From positions 222,261-286,260 of the forward strand of contig NZ_BAAARN010000004.1 in the NCBI RefSeq assembly GCF_039532215.1: a stretch of 64,000 nucleotides of DNA, in the 5' to 3' direction. Of the stretch, positions 50,660 through 60,783 are shown one piece after another; within the stretch, counting starts at the first letter, position 1; the number at the start of each line of letters is the position of its first letter. The stretch is from Pedococcus aerophilus. GTDB lineage: Bacteria; Actinomycetota; Actinomycetes; Actinomycetales; Dermatophilaceae. The notes below the pieces were generated by a model that saw only the letters and a list, made by a program, of their open reading frames with translations, did not search any database and was not told the origin of the DNA. Made by a program: the position numbers and the translations under genes.

Positions 50660-51403
50660 ATGACGCTCCCGCTGTTCCTGGTGGACCCCACCCTGCTCGC
50701 GGGGGTCGGGGTCGGCGACCGGGTCGTGCTCGACGGCCCCGAGGGGCGCCATGCGGCCACCGTCCGACGGATCGCGCCGGGTGAGCAGGTCCTGCTCGCC
50801 GATGGTGCCGGGCGGCGCGCGACGTGCGACGTGGTCGGGGCGGGGAAGGCCGAGCTCGAGCTCGTCGTGGCCGACCTGTCTGCCGAGGACGAGCCGAGCC
50901 CTAGGTTCGTTCTCGTCCAGGCGCTCGCCAAGGGGGACCGTGACGACCAGGCCGTCGAGGCGGCGACCGAGTTCGGGGTGGACGAGGTCGTCCCGTGGCA
51001 GGCCTCGCGCTGCATCGTCCAGTGGCGCGGCGACCGCGGCGACAAGGCCCGCCGCAAGTGGGAGTCGGCCGTCGTCGCAGCGGCCAAGCAGTCCCGCCGG
51101 TCGCGGGTGCCCGTCGTTGCGGAGCTGGCGACGACGAAGACCCTCGCCACGCGGGTCGCCGGCGCCGCGGCGGCATACGTGCTCCACGAGGACGCCACGC
51201 AGAGCCTTGCAGCACAGGCACTTCCGAGCGAGGGAGAGGTCCTCGTGGTCGTCGGTCCCGAGGGTGGGATCACCCCCGAGGAGGTGACCGCCCTCGAGGC
51301 CTCGGGTGCAGTCACGGTGCGGCTGGGGTCGACCGTGCTGCGCTCGTCGAGCGCCGGACCAGCGGCCCTGGCGGTGCTCAGCGCGGCGTCCCGCTGGCGC
51401 TGA
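50660..51403 (+). CDS. rsmE: 16S rRNA m3U1498 methyltransferase RsmE
   Basis: A 247-aa SPOUT methyltransferase: an N-terminal PUA-like barrel (EGRHAATVRRIAPGEQVLLADG) and the C-terminal trefoil knot with VVVGPEGGITPEEV and LGSTVLRSSSAGPAALAVL. It methylates N3 of U1498 in the ribosomal decoding region. Position after dnaJ is conserved. Downstream synteny to HIT-phoH is interrupted by the divergent sigma/Gmad2 genes. Confidence 0.95.
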   Translation: MTLPLFLVDPTLLAGVGVGDRVVLDGPEGRHAATVRRIAPGEQVLLADGAGRRATCDVVGAGKAELELVVADLSAEDEPSPRFVLVQALAKGDRDDQAVEAATEFGVDEVVPWQASRCIVQWRGDRGDKARRKWESAVVAAAKQSRRSRVPVVAELATTKTLATRVAGAAAAYVLHEDATQSLAAQALPSEGEVLVVVGPEGGITPEEVTALEASGAVTVRLGSTVLRSSSAGPAALAVLSAASRWR

Positions 51404-51418
51404 ACCCGCCCGGAAGGG

Positions 51419-52609
51419 CTACTTCACCGTGAAGGTGACCGAGTCCTCAGCAGCGACGGATCCGTCCTTGGCGCTCGCCTCGTAGACCTTGACCGTGTAG
51501 GTGCCGGGGGAGAGGGTGCCGAGGTCGAACGAGTAGGTGCCACGGCCGGGGGCGCCGAGGGTGGCCATGGCGTTGCCCCGCGTGACGAGCGTCGTGCCCC
51601 TGCGGAGCTCCCAGCTCACCGTCGCCTCGAACACGGTCGCCTCTCCGGCGACCTTGACGGTCGCTGCCGACGGCAGCACCTGGTCGCGGGTGGGCGAGGT
51701 GATCCAGACCGGGGCCAGGTCCTTCCAGGACTCGTCGGCCGATGGACGGGTGAACGCCTGGTCGGTCGCGATCGATCCGAACAGCTTCGTCCCGCCGCCC
51801 TCGATCTCGAACCGCACGGGCAGGTTGCCCCGGCCGACGGCGGCCTGGGCCGTCCAGACGAGCTGCTGCACGGCGAGGCGCTGGATCTCGGGGGTGAAAC
51901 CCTCCGCACCGGGACCGCTCAGCCGGACCTCGATGGCGTCGGCGGTGACGGTCGCGGCGGTGACCGTCGTGCCGGACCACGGCTGGAGGTAGCCGTCGGT
52001 GTTGGAGTACGGCTGCGCGTTCACGGCCAGCCCCAGGGCGGCCACGACCTTGTCGACGTCCGTGGCGCCGGCGGGAAGGGGTGTGCGGACGAACTCACGG
52101 AAGAGCTTGTACGTGGGCACGGAGTCACCGATGGGGCCGACGAAGTACGCGGGGAGTGCCACCGTCGTCGCTGCCGGTCCCGAGGTGGTCGGGCCGGACG
52201 TCGACGGACCGGACGTGGACGCGCCCGACGTCGACGGGGCGGTGGTGGGCTGGTCGGTCGCGCTCGCGGTGCCGCTGGCCGTGCCCGTGGGTGCGGGTGC
52301 CGTGGCCGAGGGGCTCCCGGCCGGCGGGCCGGGGACCACGGACGGGTCCTGGTTCGAGACCCACACGCCTCCGGCGATGGCAGCGACGACGGCCGCGGCC
52401 GCGGCCGGGACGAGCCAGCGGCGCACCCCGGTGCCACCCGTCGCCGTGACGGGGCCGGCGGTGCGGGCCTCGTGCAGGATCGTGTCGAGCCGCTCGGCCG
52501 GTCTGACCCGACCCGCCTCCTGGCTCAGCGTGCGGCGCAGCTCGCGCTCGATGCGGTCGAACTCGCCGGGCTCGAAGTCGGGGTGCAGGAACTCGGTGCG
52601 GTCGCTCAT
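51419..52609 (-). CDS. Membrane protein with GerMN and Gmad2 domains, sigma-factor partner
   Basis: A 396-aa protein. A cytosolic N terminus (about 60 residues with LHPDFEPGEFDRIERELRR) is followed by one helix (about 62-85), a Ser/Thr/Pro/Gly-rich spacer with TSG repeats, a GerMN-like domain (PAYFVGPIGDSVPTYKLFREF, then LAVQQLVWTAQAAVG) and a C-terminal Gmad2 immunoglobulin-like domain (TYSFDLGTLSPGTYTVKVYEAS). Its start overlaps the sigma gene stop by 4 nt. The N terminus could sequester the sigma factor, making this an anti-sigma-like receptor, but no ZAS zinc motif is present. Confidence 0.8.
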   Translation of the reverse strand: MSDRTEFLHPDFEPGEFDRIERELRRTLSQEAGRVRPAERLDTILHEARTAGPVTATGGTGVRRWLVPAAAAAVVAAIAGGVWVSNQDPSVVPGPPAGSPSATAPAPTGTASGTASATDQPTTAPSTSGASTSGPSTSGPTTSGPAATTVALPAYFVGPIGDSVPTYKLFREFVRTPLPAGATDVDKVVAALGLAVNAQPYSNTDGYLQPWSGTTVTAATVTADAIEVRLSGPGAEGFTPEIQRLAVQQLVWTAQAAVGRGNLPVRFEIEGGGTKLFGSIATDQAFTRPSADESWKDLAPVWITSPTRDQVLPSAATVKVAGEATVFEATVSWELRRGTTLVTRGNAMATLGAPGRGTYSFDLGTLSPGTYTVKVYEASAKDGSVAAEDSVTFTVK

Positions 52610-53208
52610 GACGACACCTCCATCCGGTCGCGCAGGGCGGCGAGGCCGCGGTGGGCGTGGGCCTTGACCGAACCGGCGGAGATGCCGAGCGCGTCGGCGA
52701 TCTCGGCCTCGCTCAGGTCGAGGTAGTAGCGCATCGTCAGGACCTCTCTCTGGCGCTGGGGCAACCGCCCGAGCGCCACGACCATGGAGCTGGTGGCTTC
52801 TGCGTCGAGGGCGCGCTCCTCGGCGCTCGCCTCGGTGCGTCGTGCGTAGGTGGTGGGCTCGCCCTGCTCCCGTGACAGGTACCGCTCCTCGACGCCGCGG
52901 TGGCGCAGGCCGGAGCGCGCTCCGTTCACGACGGCGCGGCGCAGGTAGGCCGCCGCGCTCTCGTGGTTGCGAAGGGAGTCCCAGCGGCGGTGCACCGCGA
53001 TGAACGCGTCCTGCACGACCTCCTCGGCCGCTAGGTCGTCCCGCAGGAGGAGCCAGGCGAGGCGGACCAGTCCGGTCCAGTGGGCTGCATACAGCTCGGC
53101 GATGGCGACGTCGGCGCTCGGTGCGTCGGCGCCGGGGGTCCCGGCCCGTCCGCCGCCCGCACCGCCACGCCCGTTCCCGGGCTCCCCGCGGGGCTCGCGC
53201 TCTGCCAC
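52606..53208 (-). CDS. ECF-type RNA polymerase sigma factor (SigE family)
   Basis: A 200-aa sigma factor. Region 2 (ELYAAHWTGLVRLAWLLLRDDLAAEEVVQDAFIAVHRRW) and region 4 (LPQRQREVLTMRYYLDLSEAEIADALGISAGSVKAHAHRGL), described here by span about 35-75 and 135-180, match the actinobacterial SigE/sigma-24 type. GTG 53208 follows GAGACT by 7 nt. Its stop overlaps the ATG of the Gmad2 membrane protein by 4 nt. The Gly/Ala-rich start (about 30 residues) is unusual for a minimal ECF factor. Confidence 0.87.
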   Translation of the reverse strand: MAEREPRGEPGNGRGGAGGGRAGTPGADAPSADVAIAELYAAHWTGLVRLAWLLLRDDLAAEEVVQDAFIAVHRRWDSLRNHESAAAYLRRAVVNGARSGLRHRGVEERYLSREQGEPTTYARRTEASAEERALDAEATSSMVVALGRLPQRQREVLTMRYYLDLSEAEIADALGISAGSVKAHAHRGLAALRDRMEVSS

Positions 53209-53221
53209 GCTCAACAGTCTC
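53209..53221 (-). promoter_or_regulatory. Possible leaderless -10 (GAGACT) for the sigma gene
   Basis: Minus-strand GAGACT (53221-53216) ends 7 nt before GTG 53208. A second in-frame GTG lies five codons upstream. Confidence 0.35.
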
Positions 53222-53265
53222 ACGCTCCCTTGACGCGCAACCAGCGTCTTCGGTTGACCCGCCGA

Positions 53266-53278
53266 TACGCTCGCCTGC
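53266..53278 (+). promoter_or_regulatory. Leaderless-type -10 (TACGCT) for the HIT gene
   Basis: TACGCT at 53266-53271 ends 7 nt before ATG 53279. Confidence 0.5.
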
Positions 53279-53704
53279 ATGACTGGTGCGACCGACTCAG
53301 CGCAGGATCCGACGGCGGAGCCCTCGAAACAGCCCACCGGCGCCGCCGCGCGCGCGACCGACCCCGACTGCCTGTTCTGCAAGATCGTCGCGGGCCAGAT
53401 TCCGGCCACGGTGGTGCACGAGGACGAGGCCACGGTGGCATTCCGCGACCTCGACCCCCACGCCCCGACCCACGTGCTGGTCATCCCGCGACACCACGTG
53501 GCCACCGCCGCCGGTCTCGCCGCAGAGCGCCCGGAGGACGCGGCGGCGCTGCTGGTGGCCGTGGCGCAGGTCGCCGCGCAGGAAGGGGTCGCGGACACCG
53601 GCTACCGCACGGTGTTCAACACCGGCGCCGACGCCCAGCAGAGCGTCTTCCACGCCCACCTGCACGTGCTGGGCGGCCGGGCAATGGCGTGGCCACCCGG
53701 CTGA
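53279..53704 (+). CDS. HIT-family nucleotide hydrolase/transferase
   Basis: A 141-aa histidine-triad protein. A disordered N-terminal 30 residues precede CLFCKIVAGQIPA, VAFRDLDPHAPTHVLVIPR, and the active-site HAHLHVLGG (HxHxH). Hint-type enzymes hydrolyse aminoacyl- or lipid-AMP conjugates. The gene lies 24 nt before phoH as in other actinobacteria. Confidence 0.92.
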   Translation: MTGATDSAQDPTAEPSKQPTGAAARATDPDCLFCKIVAGQIPATVVHEDEATVAFRDLDPHAPTHVLVIPRHHVATAAGLAAERPEDAAALLVAVAQVAAQEGVADTGYRTVFNTGADAQQSVFHAHLHVLGGRAMAWPPG

Positions 53705-53713
53705 GCAGCACCG

Positions 53714-53728
53714 TAGACTGGCCCGACC
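53714..53728 (+). promoter_or_regulatory. -10-like TAGACT upstream of phoH
   Basis: TAGACT at 53714-53719 lies 9 nt before ATG 53729, slightly further than in the leaderless set. Confidence 0.35.
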
Positions 53729-54802
53729 ATGCCTGATGCCGATCAGCCGACCACGCCGGGGGGCGCGCCCGAGAGCGTGCACTCCCTGCCCACCCACACC
53801 GTCGAGATCCCTCCGCAGGTCCAGATGGTCACCCTCCTCGGACCCCGCGACGAGCTGCTCCGCACGATGGAGCGTGCCTTCCCGCAGCTGCAGATCCACG
53901 TCCGCGGCAACGAGTTCCACCTCACCGGGCCCAGCGCCGAGGTGGCCCTGGCCGAGCGGACCATCGACGAGCTGCTCGCCGTGATCGAGGGCGGCCAGCC
54001 GCTGAACCGGGACGCCGTCGAGCGCTCCATCAGCATGCTGCGCGCCCAGACCACGGAGCGCCCCGCCGACGTGCTGACGATGAACATCGTCTCCTCGCGC
54101 GGCCGCACGATCCGCCCGAAGACGTTGAACCAGAAGCACTACGTCGACGCCATCGACACGCACACGGTCGTCTTCGGCATCGGCCCCGCCGGCACGGGCA
54201 AGACCTACCTCGCGATGGCCAAGGCCGTCCAGGCGCTCCAGGCCAAGCAGGTCAACCGCATCATCCTCACCCGACCGGCGGTGGAGGCGGGCGAGCGGCT
54301 CGGCTTCCTGCCCGGCACGCTCAACGACAAGATCGACCCCTACCTGCGCCCCCTCTACGACGCGCTGCACGACATGGTCGACCCCGAGTCGATCCCGCGC
54401 CTCATGGCCGCCGGGACGATCGAGGTGGCGCCGCTGGCCTACATGCGTGGCCGCACGCTCAACGACGCGTTCATCATCCTCGACGAGGCGCAGAACACCT
54501 CGCCCGAGCAGATGAAGATGTTCCTGACCCGACTGGGCTTCGGCTCCAAGATGGTCGTCACCGGCGACGTCACCCAGGTCGACCTGCCCGACGGCTCGCG
54601 GTCGGGGCTGCGCGTGGTGCGCGACATCCTCACCGGCGTCGACGACATCCACTTCTCGGTCCTCAGCCCGCAGGACGTCGTCCGGCACCGCCTCGTCGGT
54701 GCCATCGTCGACGCCTACGGCCGCTGGGACGACCAGCAGGGCGAGACGCACGGACAGCAGCAGGGAGGGCGGGTCCAGCGTGAGCGTCGACGTTCTCAAT
54801 GA
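53729..54802 (+). CDS. phoH: PhoH-family ATPase
   Basis: A 357-aa PhoH. An N-terminal KH-like region precedes Walker [10 protein letters not shown] and Walker B IILDEAQN, followed by [15 protein letters not shown]. PhoH and YbeY are neighbours in most bacteria and act in RNA metabolism and ribosome quality. The 3' end overlaps ybeY by 23 nt. Confidence 0.95.
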   Translation: MPDADQPTTPGGAPESVHSLPTHTVEIPPQVQMVTLLGPRDELLRTMERAFPQLQIHVRGNEFHLTGPSAEVALAERTIDELLAVIEGGQPLNRDAVERSISMLRAQTTERPADVLTMNIVSSRGRTIRPKTLNQKHYVDAIDTHTVVFGIGPAGTGKTYLAMAKAVQALQAKQVNRIILTRPAVEAGERLGFLPGTLNDKIDPYLRPLYDALHDMVDPESIPRLMAAGTIEVAPLAYMRGRTLNDAFIILDEAQNTSPEQMKMFLTRLGFGSKMVVTGDVTQVDLPDGSRSGLRVVRDILTGVDDIHFSVLSPQDVVRHRLVGAIVDAYGRWDDQQGETHGQQQGGRVQRERRRSQ

Positions 54803-55247
54803 GACCGACCACCGGCTCGACGAGCTCGAGCTGGTGGCCCTGAGCAAGTACGTCATGAGCGAGATGCGGGTGCACCCCGGTGCCGACCTGTGCCTGCGCC
54901 TCGTGGACGAGGCCGCCATGGAGGTCCTCCACGTGCAGTGGATGGACCTGCCCGGACCCACCGACGTCATGTCGTTCCCGATGGACGAGCTGCGGCCCGG
55001 CCGGGACGGCGAGGAGCCCGAGGAGGGCGTCCTCGGCGACATCGTGCTGTGCCCGTCCGTCGCGGAGAAGCAGGCGGCCGAGGCCGGCCACGCCACCGAG
55101 GAGGAGCTCCTGCTCCTCACCACGCACGGCATCCTGCACCTGCTGGGCTACGACCACGCCGAGCCCGAGGAGGAGCGCGAGATGTTCGAGCTCCAGCGCC
55201 AGCTGCTGCTGACGTTCCTCGCGGGCCGTGGTCGCCCCACCACCTGA
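54780..55247 (+). CDS. ybeY: Endoribonuclease YbeY
   Basis: A 155-aa UPF0054 metalloprotein with [11 protein letters not shown] (three zinc-binding His) and the N-terminal [25 protein letters not shown]. It acts in 16S rRNA 3' maturation and ribosome quality control. GTG 54780 lies inside the last codons of phoH, implying translational coupling. Confidence 0.95.
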   Translation: MSVDVLNETDHRLDELELVALSKYVMSEMRVHPGADLCLRLVDEAAMEVLHVQWMDLPGPTDVMSFPMDELRPGRDGEEPEEGVLGDIVLCPSVAEKQAAEAGHATEEELLLLTTHGILHLLGYDHAEPEEEREMFELQRQLLLTFLAGRGRPTT

Positions 55248-55257
55248 TGGCACGACG

Positions 55258-56580
55258 ATGACCCGACTCGTCCTGGCTGCGCTGCTCAGCATCGCGGTCG
55301 CCTTCCTGCTCTCCGCGTCCGAGGCCGCCCTGTGGCGGATGTCGCGGGTGCGGGCCCACGAGCTGCTCGAGGAGAAGCGCGCCGGCTCGAAGTCGTTGAT
55401 GCGCATCGTCGGTGACAGCGCTGCATACCTGTCCGTCACGGCGTTCCTGCGCGTCGTGGCGGAGGCCACGACCGCCGTGCTCATCACGCTCGGGGCGGTC
55501 GACCTCGTCGATGGGTTCTGGAAGCCGCTGCTCATCGCGATCGGGGTGATGGCGCTCGTGTCGTTCGTCGTGGTCGGGGTGTCGCCCCGCACGCTCGGCC
55601 GGCAGAACTCTGATGCCGTCGCGCTCATCGCCTCCCCGGTCATCGTGTGGCTGCGGACCCTGCTCGGGCCGGTCGCCCGCGTCCTCATCGCCCTCGGCAA
55701 CGCCGTGACCCCGGGACGGGGCTACCGCGACGGGCCGTTCCAGAGCGAGTCGGAGCTGCGCGACCTCGTCGACCTGGCGGGGGAGAGCTCGGTCATCGAG
55801 GCCGGCGAGCGGGAGATGATCCACTCGGTCTTCGAGCTCGGTGACACCGTCGCTCGTGAGGTGATGGTCCCGCGCACCGACATGGTGACCATCGACGGTG
55901 AGAAGTCGCTGCGCTCGGCGATGTCGCTGTTCCTGCGGTCCGGGTTCTCCCGCATCCCGGTCGTCGGCGACGGGTCCGACGACATCCTCGGCCTGCTCTA
56001 CTTCAAGGACGTCGCCCGCCGCGTCAACGCCGACCACGACGCGGGGTCGCTGCCCGTGACGACGCAGATGCGCCCGATGCACTACATCCCCGAGAGCAAG
56101 CCGGTCGACGACCTGCTGCGCGAGATGCAGCGCGACCAGAGCCACTTCGCCGTGGTCGTCGACGAGTACGGCGGCACCGCAGGGCTGGTCACCATCGAGG
56201 ACATCATCGAGGAGATCGTGGGTGAGATCGCCGACGAGTACGACCGCGAGGCCCCCGGTGTCGAGGACCTCGGCGACGGTTCCGTGCGGGTGCCCGCGAC
56301 GATGGACATCGACGACCTGGCCGACCTGTTCGACGTCGAGATCGACGAGGACGAGGTCGACACCGTGGGGGGCCTGATCGGCAAGAGCATCGGCCGGGTG
56401 CCGATCGTCGGCTCGCGCGCGGAGGTGTCCGGGCTCGCCCTGACCGCCGAACGCATGGCGGGTCGCCGCCACCGGATCGCCTCGGTGATCGTGACCCGGA
56501 TCCCGGTGACGCCCGAGGGTGGGTCCGAGGACGCCTCCGAGCGCACTACGGTGGAGCCCGAGCGCGAGGGAGTGTCATGA
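55258..56580 (+). CDS. CNNM-domain, CBS and CorC_HlyC protein (magnesium/cobalt efflux type)
   Basis: A 440-aa membrane protein. The N-terminal DUF21/CNNM region (about 1-160) has ASEAALWRMSRVRAHEL and several helices; a CBS pair (about 200-330, with VMVPRTDMVTIDGE and VVVDEYGGTAGLVTIEDIIEEIVGEI) and a C-terminal CorC_HlyC transporter-associated domain follow. Related proteins export magnesium or cobalt and protect against ion stress. The ATG of era overlaps its stop (ATGA), so the two are coupled. Confidence 0.92.
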   Translation: MTRLVLAALLSIAVAFLLSASEAALWRMSRVRAHELLEEKRAGSKSLMRIVGDSAAYLSVTAFLRVVAEATTAVLITLGAVDLVDGFWKPLLIAIGVMALVSFVVVGVSPRTLGRQNSDAVALIASPVIVWLRTLLGPVARVLIALGNAVTPGRGYRDGPFQSESELRDLVDLAGESSVIEAGEREMIHSVFELGDTVAREVMVPRTDMVTIDGEKSLRSAMSLFLRSGFSRIPVVGDGSDDILGLLYFKDVARRVNADHDAGSLPVTTQMRPMHYIPESKPVDDLLREMQRDQSHFAVVVDEYGGTAGLVTIEDIIEEIVGEIADEYDREAPGVEDLGDGSVRVPATMDIDDLADLFDVEIDEDEVDTVGGLIGKSIGRVPIVGSRAEVSGLALTAERMAGRRHRIASVIVTRIPVTPEGGSEDASERTTVEPEREGVS

Positions 56581-57548
56581 CTGCGAGTGGTTCCGGATCA
56601 TCCGAGGGGTATGCCGACGGGTCGCCGTCGGGGGAGAAGCCGTACCTGGCCGGGTTCGCCTGCCTCGTGGGCCGTCCCAACGCCGGGAAGTCCACGCTGA
56701 CCAACGCGATGGTCGGGCACAAGGTCGCCATCACGTCGTCCAAGCCGCAGACCACGCGCCATACCATCCGCGGGATCGTCACCAACGAGCGCTCGCAGCT
56801 CGTCCTCGTCGACACGCCGGGCCTGCACAAGCCGCGCACCCTGCTGGGGGAGCGGCTCAACGACGTCGTGCGCGAGACGCTGCTCGAGGTCGACGTCATC
56901 GGGTTCTGCCTCCCGGCGGACCAGAAGATCGGGCCCGGCGACGGGTTCATCGCCCGTGAGCTCAAGGAGATCCAGCAGGGCAAGCGTCGTCCGGTCGTGG
57001 CGATCGCCACCAAGACCGACCGGGTCGACCGGCAGCGGCTGGCCGAGCACCTCATCTCCATCGACCAGCTCGGCTCGTGGGACGCCATCGTGCCCTGCTC
57101 GGCCGTCGACGGTTCGCAGGTCGGCGAGGTCACCGAGGTGCTGTCGAGCTACCTGCCGACGTCACCCGGTCCGTTGTACCCCGCAGGCACCCTCACCGAC
57201 GAGCCGCAGATGGTGATGATCGCCGAGCTCGTCCGCGAGGCTGCCCTCGAAGGGGTCCGCGACGAGCTCCCGCACTCGTTGGCCGTCGTGGTCGAGGAGA
57301 TGGTCCAGCGCCCCGACCGCCCGGCCGACAAGCCGATGCTCGACGTGCGGGTCAACGTCTTCGTCGAACGGTCGTCGCAGAAGGCCATCATCATCGGCCG
57401 CGGTGGTTCGCGGCTGCGTGAGGTGGGCACCAACGCCCGGGTGGGGATCGAGGAGCTGCTCGGCCAGCGGGTGTACCTCGACCTGCACGTGAAGATCGCC
57501 AAGGACTGGCAGCGCGACCCCAAGCAGCTGCAGCGCCTGGGTTTCTGA
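56577..57548 (+). CDS. era: GTPase Era
   Basis: A 323-aa Era. G1 GRPNAGKS, G2 TTRHTIRG, G3 DTPGLH, G4 TKTD, and a C-terminal KH domain with IIGRGGSRLREVG. It binds the 16S rRNA 3' end during 30S assembly. A Ser/Gly-rich N-terminal extension of about 25 residues is present. It overlaps the previous gene by 4 nt. Confidence 0.96.
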   Translation: MTASGSGSSEGYADGSPSGEKPYLAGFACLVGRPNAGKSTLTNAMVGHKVAITSSKPQTTRHTIRGIVTNERSQLVLVDTPGLHKPRTLLGERLNDVVRETLLEVDVIGFCLPADQKIGPGDGFIARELKEIQQGKRRPVVAIATKTDRVDRQRLAEHLISIDQLGSWDAIVPCSAVDGSQVGEVTEVLSSYLPTSPGPLYPAGTLTDEPQMVMIAELVREAALEGVRDELPHSLAVVVEEMVQRPDRPADKPMLDVRVNVFVERSSQKAIIIGRGGSRLREVGTNARVGIEELLGQRVYLDLHVKIAKDWQRDPKQLQRLGF

Positions 57549-57800
57549 CCCGGAGGCGCAGCCGGCCCGGCGACCGTGGCTGCTGCGGCCCGGACGGCGC
57601 GTGCGTGGTTTGCGGGGTTCACGGGGTTTGCGCGACGAGTGGTGAGGGTCACGGCATACGCGGATCTCGTTGCGCACCAACAGGTTCGGTGAAGTGACGG
57701 GAGAGTTCCCGCGGTCCGCGATTTGAGATGTGTGCTCCTTCTCGGCACAGTGGGCGGTTGACCAACGACGGTTTTGTTACGCAACTACCCCAGAACAGCG
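57549..57800. other. Intergenic region between era and the BCCT gene
   Basis: No gene is seen. It holds a CGGCATAC copy (57652-57659), two GGTTTGCG direct repeats 18 nt apart (57607 and 57625), a short IR CGCGG-T-CCGCG (57710-57720) and TTGACC at 57758-57763, a possible -35 without a convincing -10. No c-di-AMP or glycine riboswitch is recognisable. Confidence 0.5.
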
Positions 57801-57839
57801 AAGGAGCGGCGCCCTCCCCAACGAGGGCGCCTACACCAC
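57801..57839 (+). promoter_or_regulatory. Shine-Dalgarno separated from start by a hairpin (BCCT leader)
   Basis: AAGGAG (57801-57806) is 33 nt from GTG 57840. In between, GGCGCCCTC (57808-57816) and GAGGGCGCC (57823-57831) form a perfect 9-bp hairpin with a 6-nt loop. Folding it would leave about 9 nt between the Shine-Dalgarno and the start. Confidence 0.6.
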
Positions 57840-59681
57840 GTGGACACGACACTGACCAAGACAGGCCCGGCCGCACCGGCCCAGGCCGCGGGCGAGAACG
57901 ACGCCCTCGACGCCCTGCACCCCGCCCTCGACCCCGTCATCGAGGAGCACCCTGCCGAGGAGCCCCAGAAGGTCGACACGATCGTCTTCGGAGTGACCGC
58001 GGCGATCGCGATCGCGTTCGTGCTGTGGGGATTCCTCAGCACAGACACCCTGAGCTCGGCCTCTGGCGCCGGCCTGGGCTGGGTCGTGCACAACATGGGC
58101 TGGTTGTTCTCGTTGCTCGCCTCCGGCTGTGTCCTGTTCGTCATCTGGCTCGCCGCCAGCAAGTACGGGCGCATCCCGCTCGGCCGTGACGACGAGGAGC
58201 CGGAGTTCAGGACGGTCTCGTGGATCGCCATGATGTTCTCCGCGGGCATGGGCATCGGCCTGATGTTCTACGGCGTCTCCGAGCCGCTCTCGCACTTCGT
58301 CACCCCGCCGCCCGGGACCGGTGCCGCCGGGAATCCCGAGGCCGTGCAGAACGCCATGGCCACCACGCTCTTCCACTGGACCCTGCACCCGTGGGCGATC
58401 TACGCGGTCGTCGGCCTCGCGGTCGCCTACGGCGTCTTCCGCAAGGGCCGCTCGCTGCTCATCAGCTCGGCGTTCGCGCCGCTCCTCGGCGAGAGGCGCG
58501 CCGGTGGCCCTGCCGGTCGCGTCATCGACATGCTCGCCATCTTCGCGACGCTGTTCGGCTCAGCCGCCTCCCTGGGGCTCGGCGCCCTGCAGATCGGCTC
58601 CGGCCTCGAGATCGTCGCCGGCCTCGGGAAGACCGGCAACATGGTGCTCGTCGCCATCATCGCGGTGCTGACCGTGTGCTTCATCCTCTCGGCGGTCTCC
58701 GGCCTCGCCAAGGGCATCCAGTGGCTGTCCAACATCAACATGGTGCTGGCCCTGGCCCTCGCCGCCTTCGTCTTCGTCGTCGGCCCGACGGTCTTCATCC
58801 TCAACCTCATCCCGACCGAGGTCGGCAGCTACTTCCAGAACCTCGCCATGATGTCGGCGCGCACCGACGCCGCGGGCGGCGACGCCATGCAGGAGTGGCT
58901 GTCCGGCTGGACGATCTTCTACTGGGCGTGGTGGGTCAGCTGGACCCCCTTCGTCGGCATGTTCATCGCGCGCATCTCGCGCGGGCGCACCATCCGCCAG
59001 TTCGTCACCGGTGTCCTGCTCGTGCCGAGCGTCGTCTCGCTCGTGTGGTTCGCGATCTTCGGTGGCGCCGGCATCGACATGCAGCGCGGTGGCACGGACG
59101 TCGCCGGCGCAGGGTCGGCCGAGGGCACGCTCTTCGAGATGCTCTCGCACATGCCGCTGGCCACGATCACCTCGGTGCTCGTCATGGTCCTCGTCGCGAT
59201 CTTCTTCATCTCCGGTGCCGACGCGGCCTCGATCGTCATGGGCACGCTCTCCGAGCGGGGCACCCTGGCGCCGAGCCGCAAGACGGTGATCTTCTGGGGC
59301 GCGGCCACCGGTGCCGTCGCCGCCGTCATGCTCCTCGTCGGTGGTGAGGACGCCCTGTCGGGTCTGCAGAACATCACCATCGTGGCTGCCCTGCCGTTCC
59401 TGCTCGTGATGATCGGGCTGGCCATCGCGCTGGTCAAGGACCTGAGCAGCGACCCGATGATCGTGCGTCGGGCCTACGCCGTGGCTGCCGTCGAGCAGGC
59501 CGTCGTCGCGGGGGTCACCGAGCACGGGGACGACTTCACGCTGACGTACGAGGAGTCCGCACCCGGTGAGGGTGTCGGCGACCTGGTGCCGACGGCACCG
59601 ACGACCGACAGCGAGCTGGACGACAGGCAGGACGACGAGCTCGTGGCTGCCGATGTGCGCGCAGGTTCTGCCACATCGTGA
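57840..59681 (+). CDS. BCCT-family betaine/carnitine/choline transporter
   Basis: A 613-aa secondary transporter with 12 helices. GMGIGLMFYGVSEPLSHF, SAVSGLAKGIQWLSNINM and FYWAWWVSWTPFVGMF (the signature helix 8) define the BCCT family. A cytosolic N terminus of about 45 residues and an acidic C-terminal tail of about 80 residues are possible osmosensor segments as in BetP. It imports compatible solutes, probably coupled to Na+. GTG 57840 is the start; the upstream frame uses TTA, CTA and AGA codons and is not coding. Confidence 0.9.
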   Translation: MDTTLTKTGPAAPAQAAGENDALDALHPALDPVIEEHPAEEPQKVDTIVFGVTAAIAIAFVLWGFLSTDTLSSASGAGLGWVVHNMGWLFSLLASGCVLFVIWLAASKYGRIPLGRDDEEPEFRTVSWIAMMFSAGMGIGLMFYGVSEPLSHFVTPPPGTGAAGNPEAVQNAMATTLFHWTLHPWAIYAVVGLAVAYGVFRKGRSLLISSAFAPLLGERRAGGPAGRVIDMLAIFATLFGSAASLGLGALQIGSGLEIVAGLGKTGNMVLVAIIAVLTVCFILSAVSGLAKGIQWLSNINMVLALALAAFVFVVGPTVFILNLIPTEVGSYFQNLAMMSARTDAAGGDAMQEWLSGWTIFYWAWWVSWTPFVGMFIARISRGRTIRQFVTGVLLVPSVVSLVWFAIFGGAGIDMQRGGTDVAGAGSAEGTLFEMLSHMPLATITSVLVMVLVAIFFISGADAASIVMGTLSERGTLAPSRKTVIFWGAATGAVAAVMLLVGGEDALSGLQNITIVAALPFLLVMIGLAIALVKDLSSDPMIVRRAYAVAAVEQAVVAGVTEHGDDFTLTYEESAPGEGVGDLVPTAPTTDSELDDRQDDELVAADVRAGSATS

Positions 59682-59689
59682 GCCGCTGA

Positions 59690-60760
<1,071 letters not shown>

Positions 60761-60783
60761 CGCCCGGCGTCACGTCCCGAAGG

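Noticed and set aside
57549-57839. A riboswitch or glycine/betaine-responsive aptamer upstream of the BCCT gene
   Set aside because: No conserved aptamer core is recognisable; only the short hairpin before the start could be supported.
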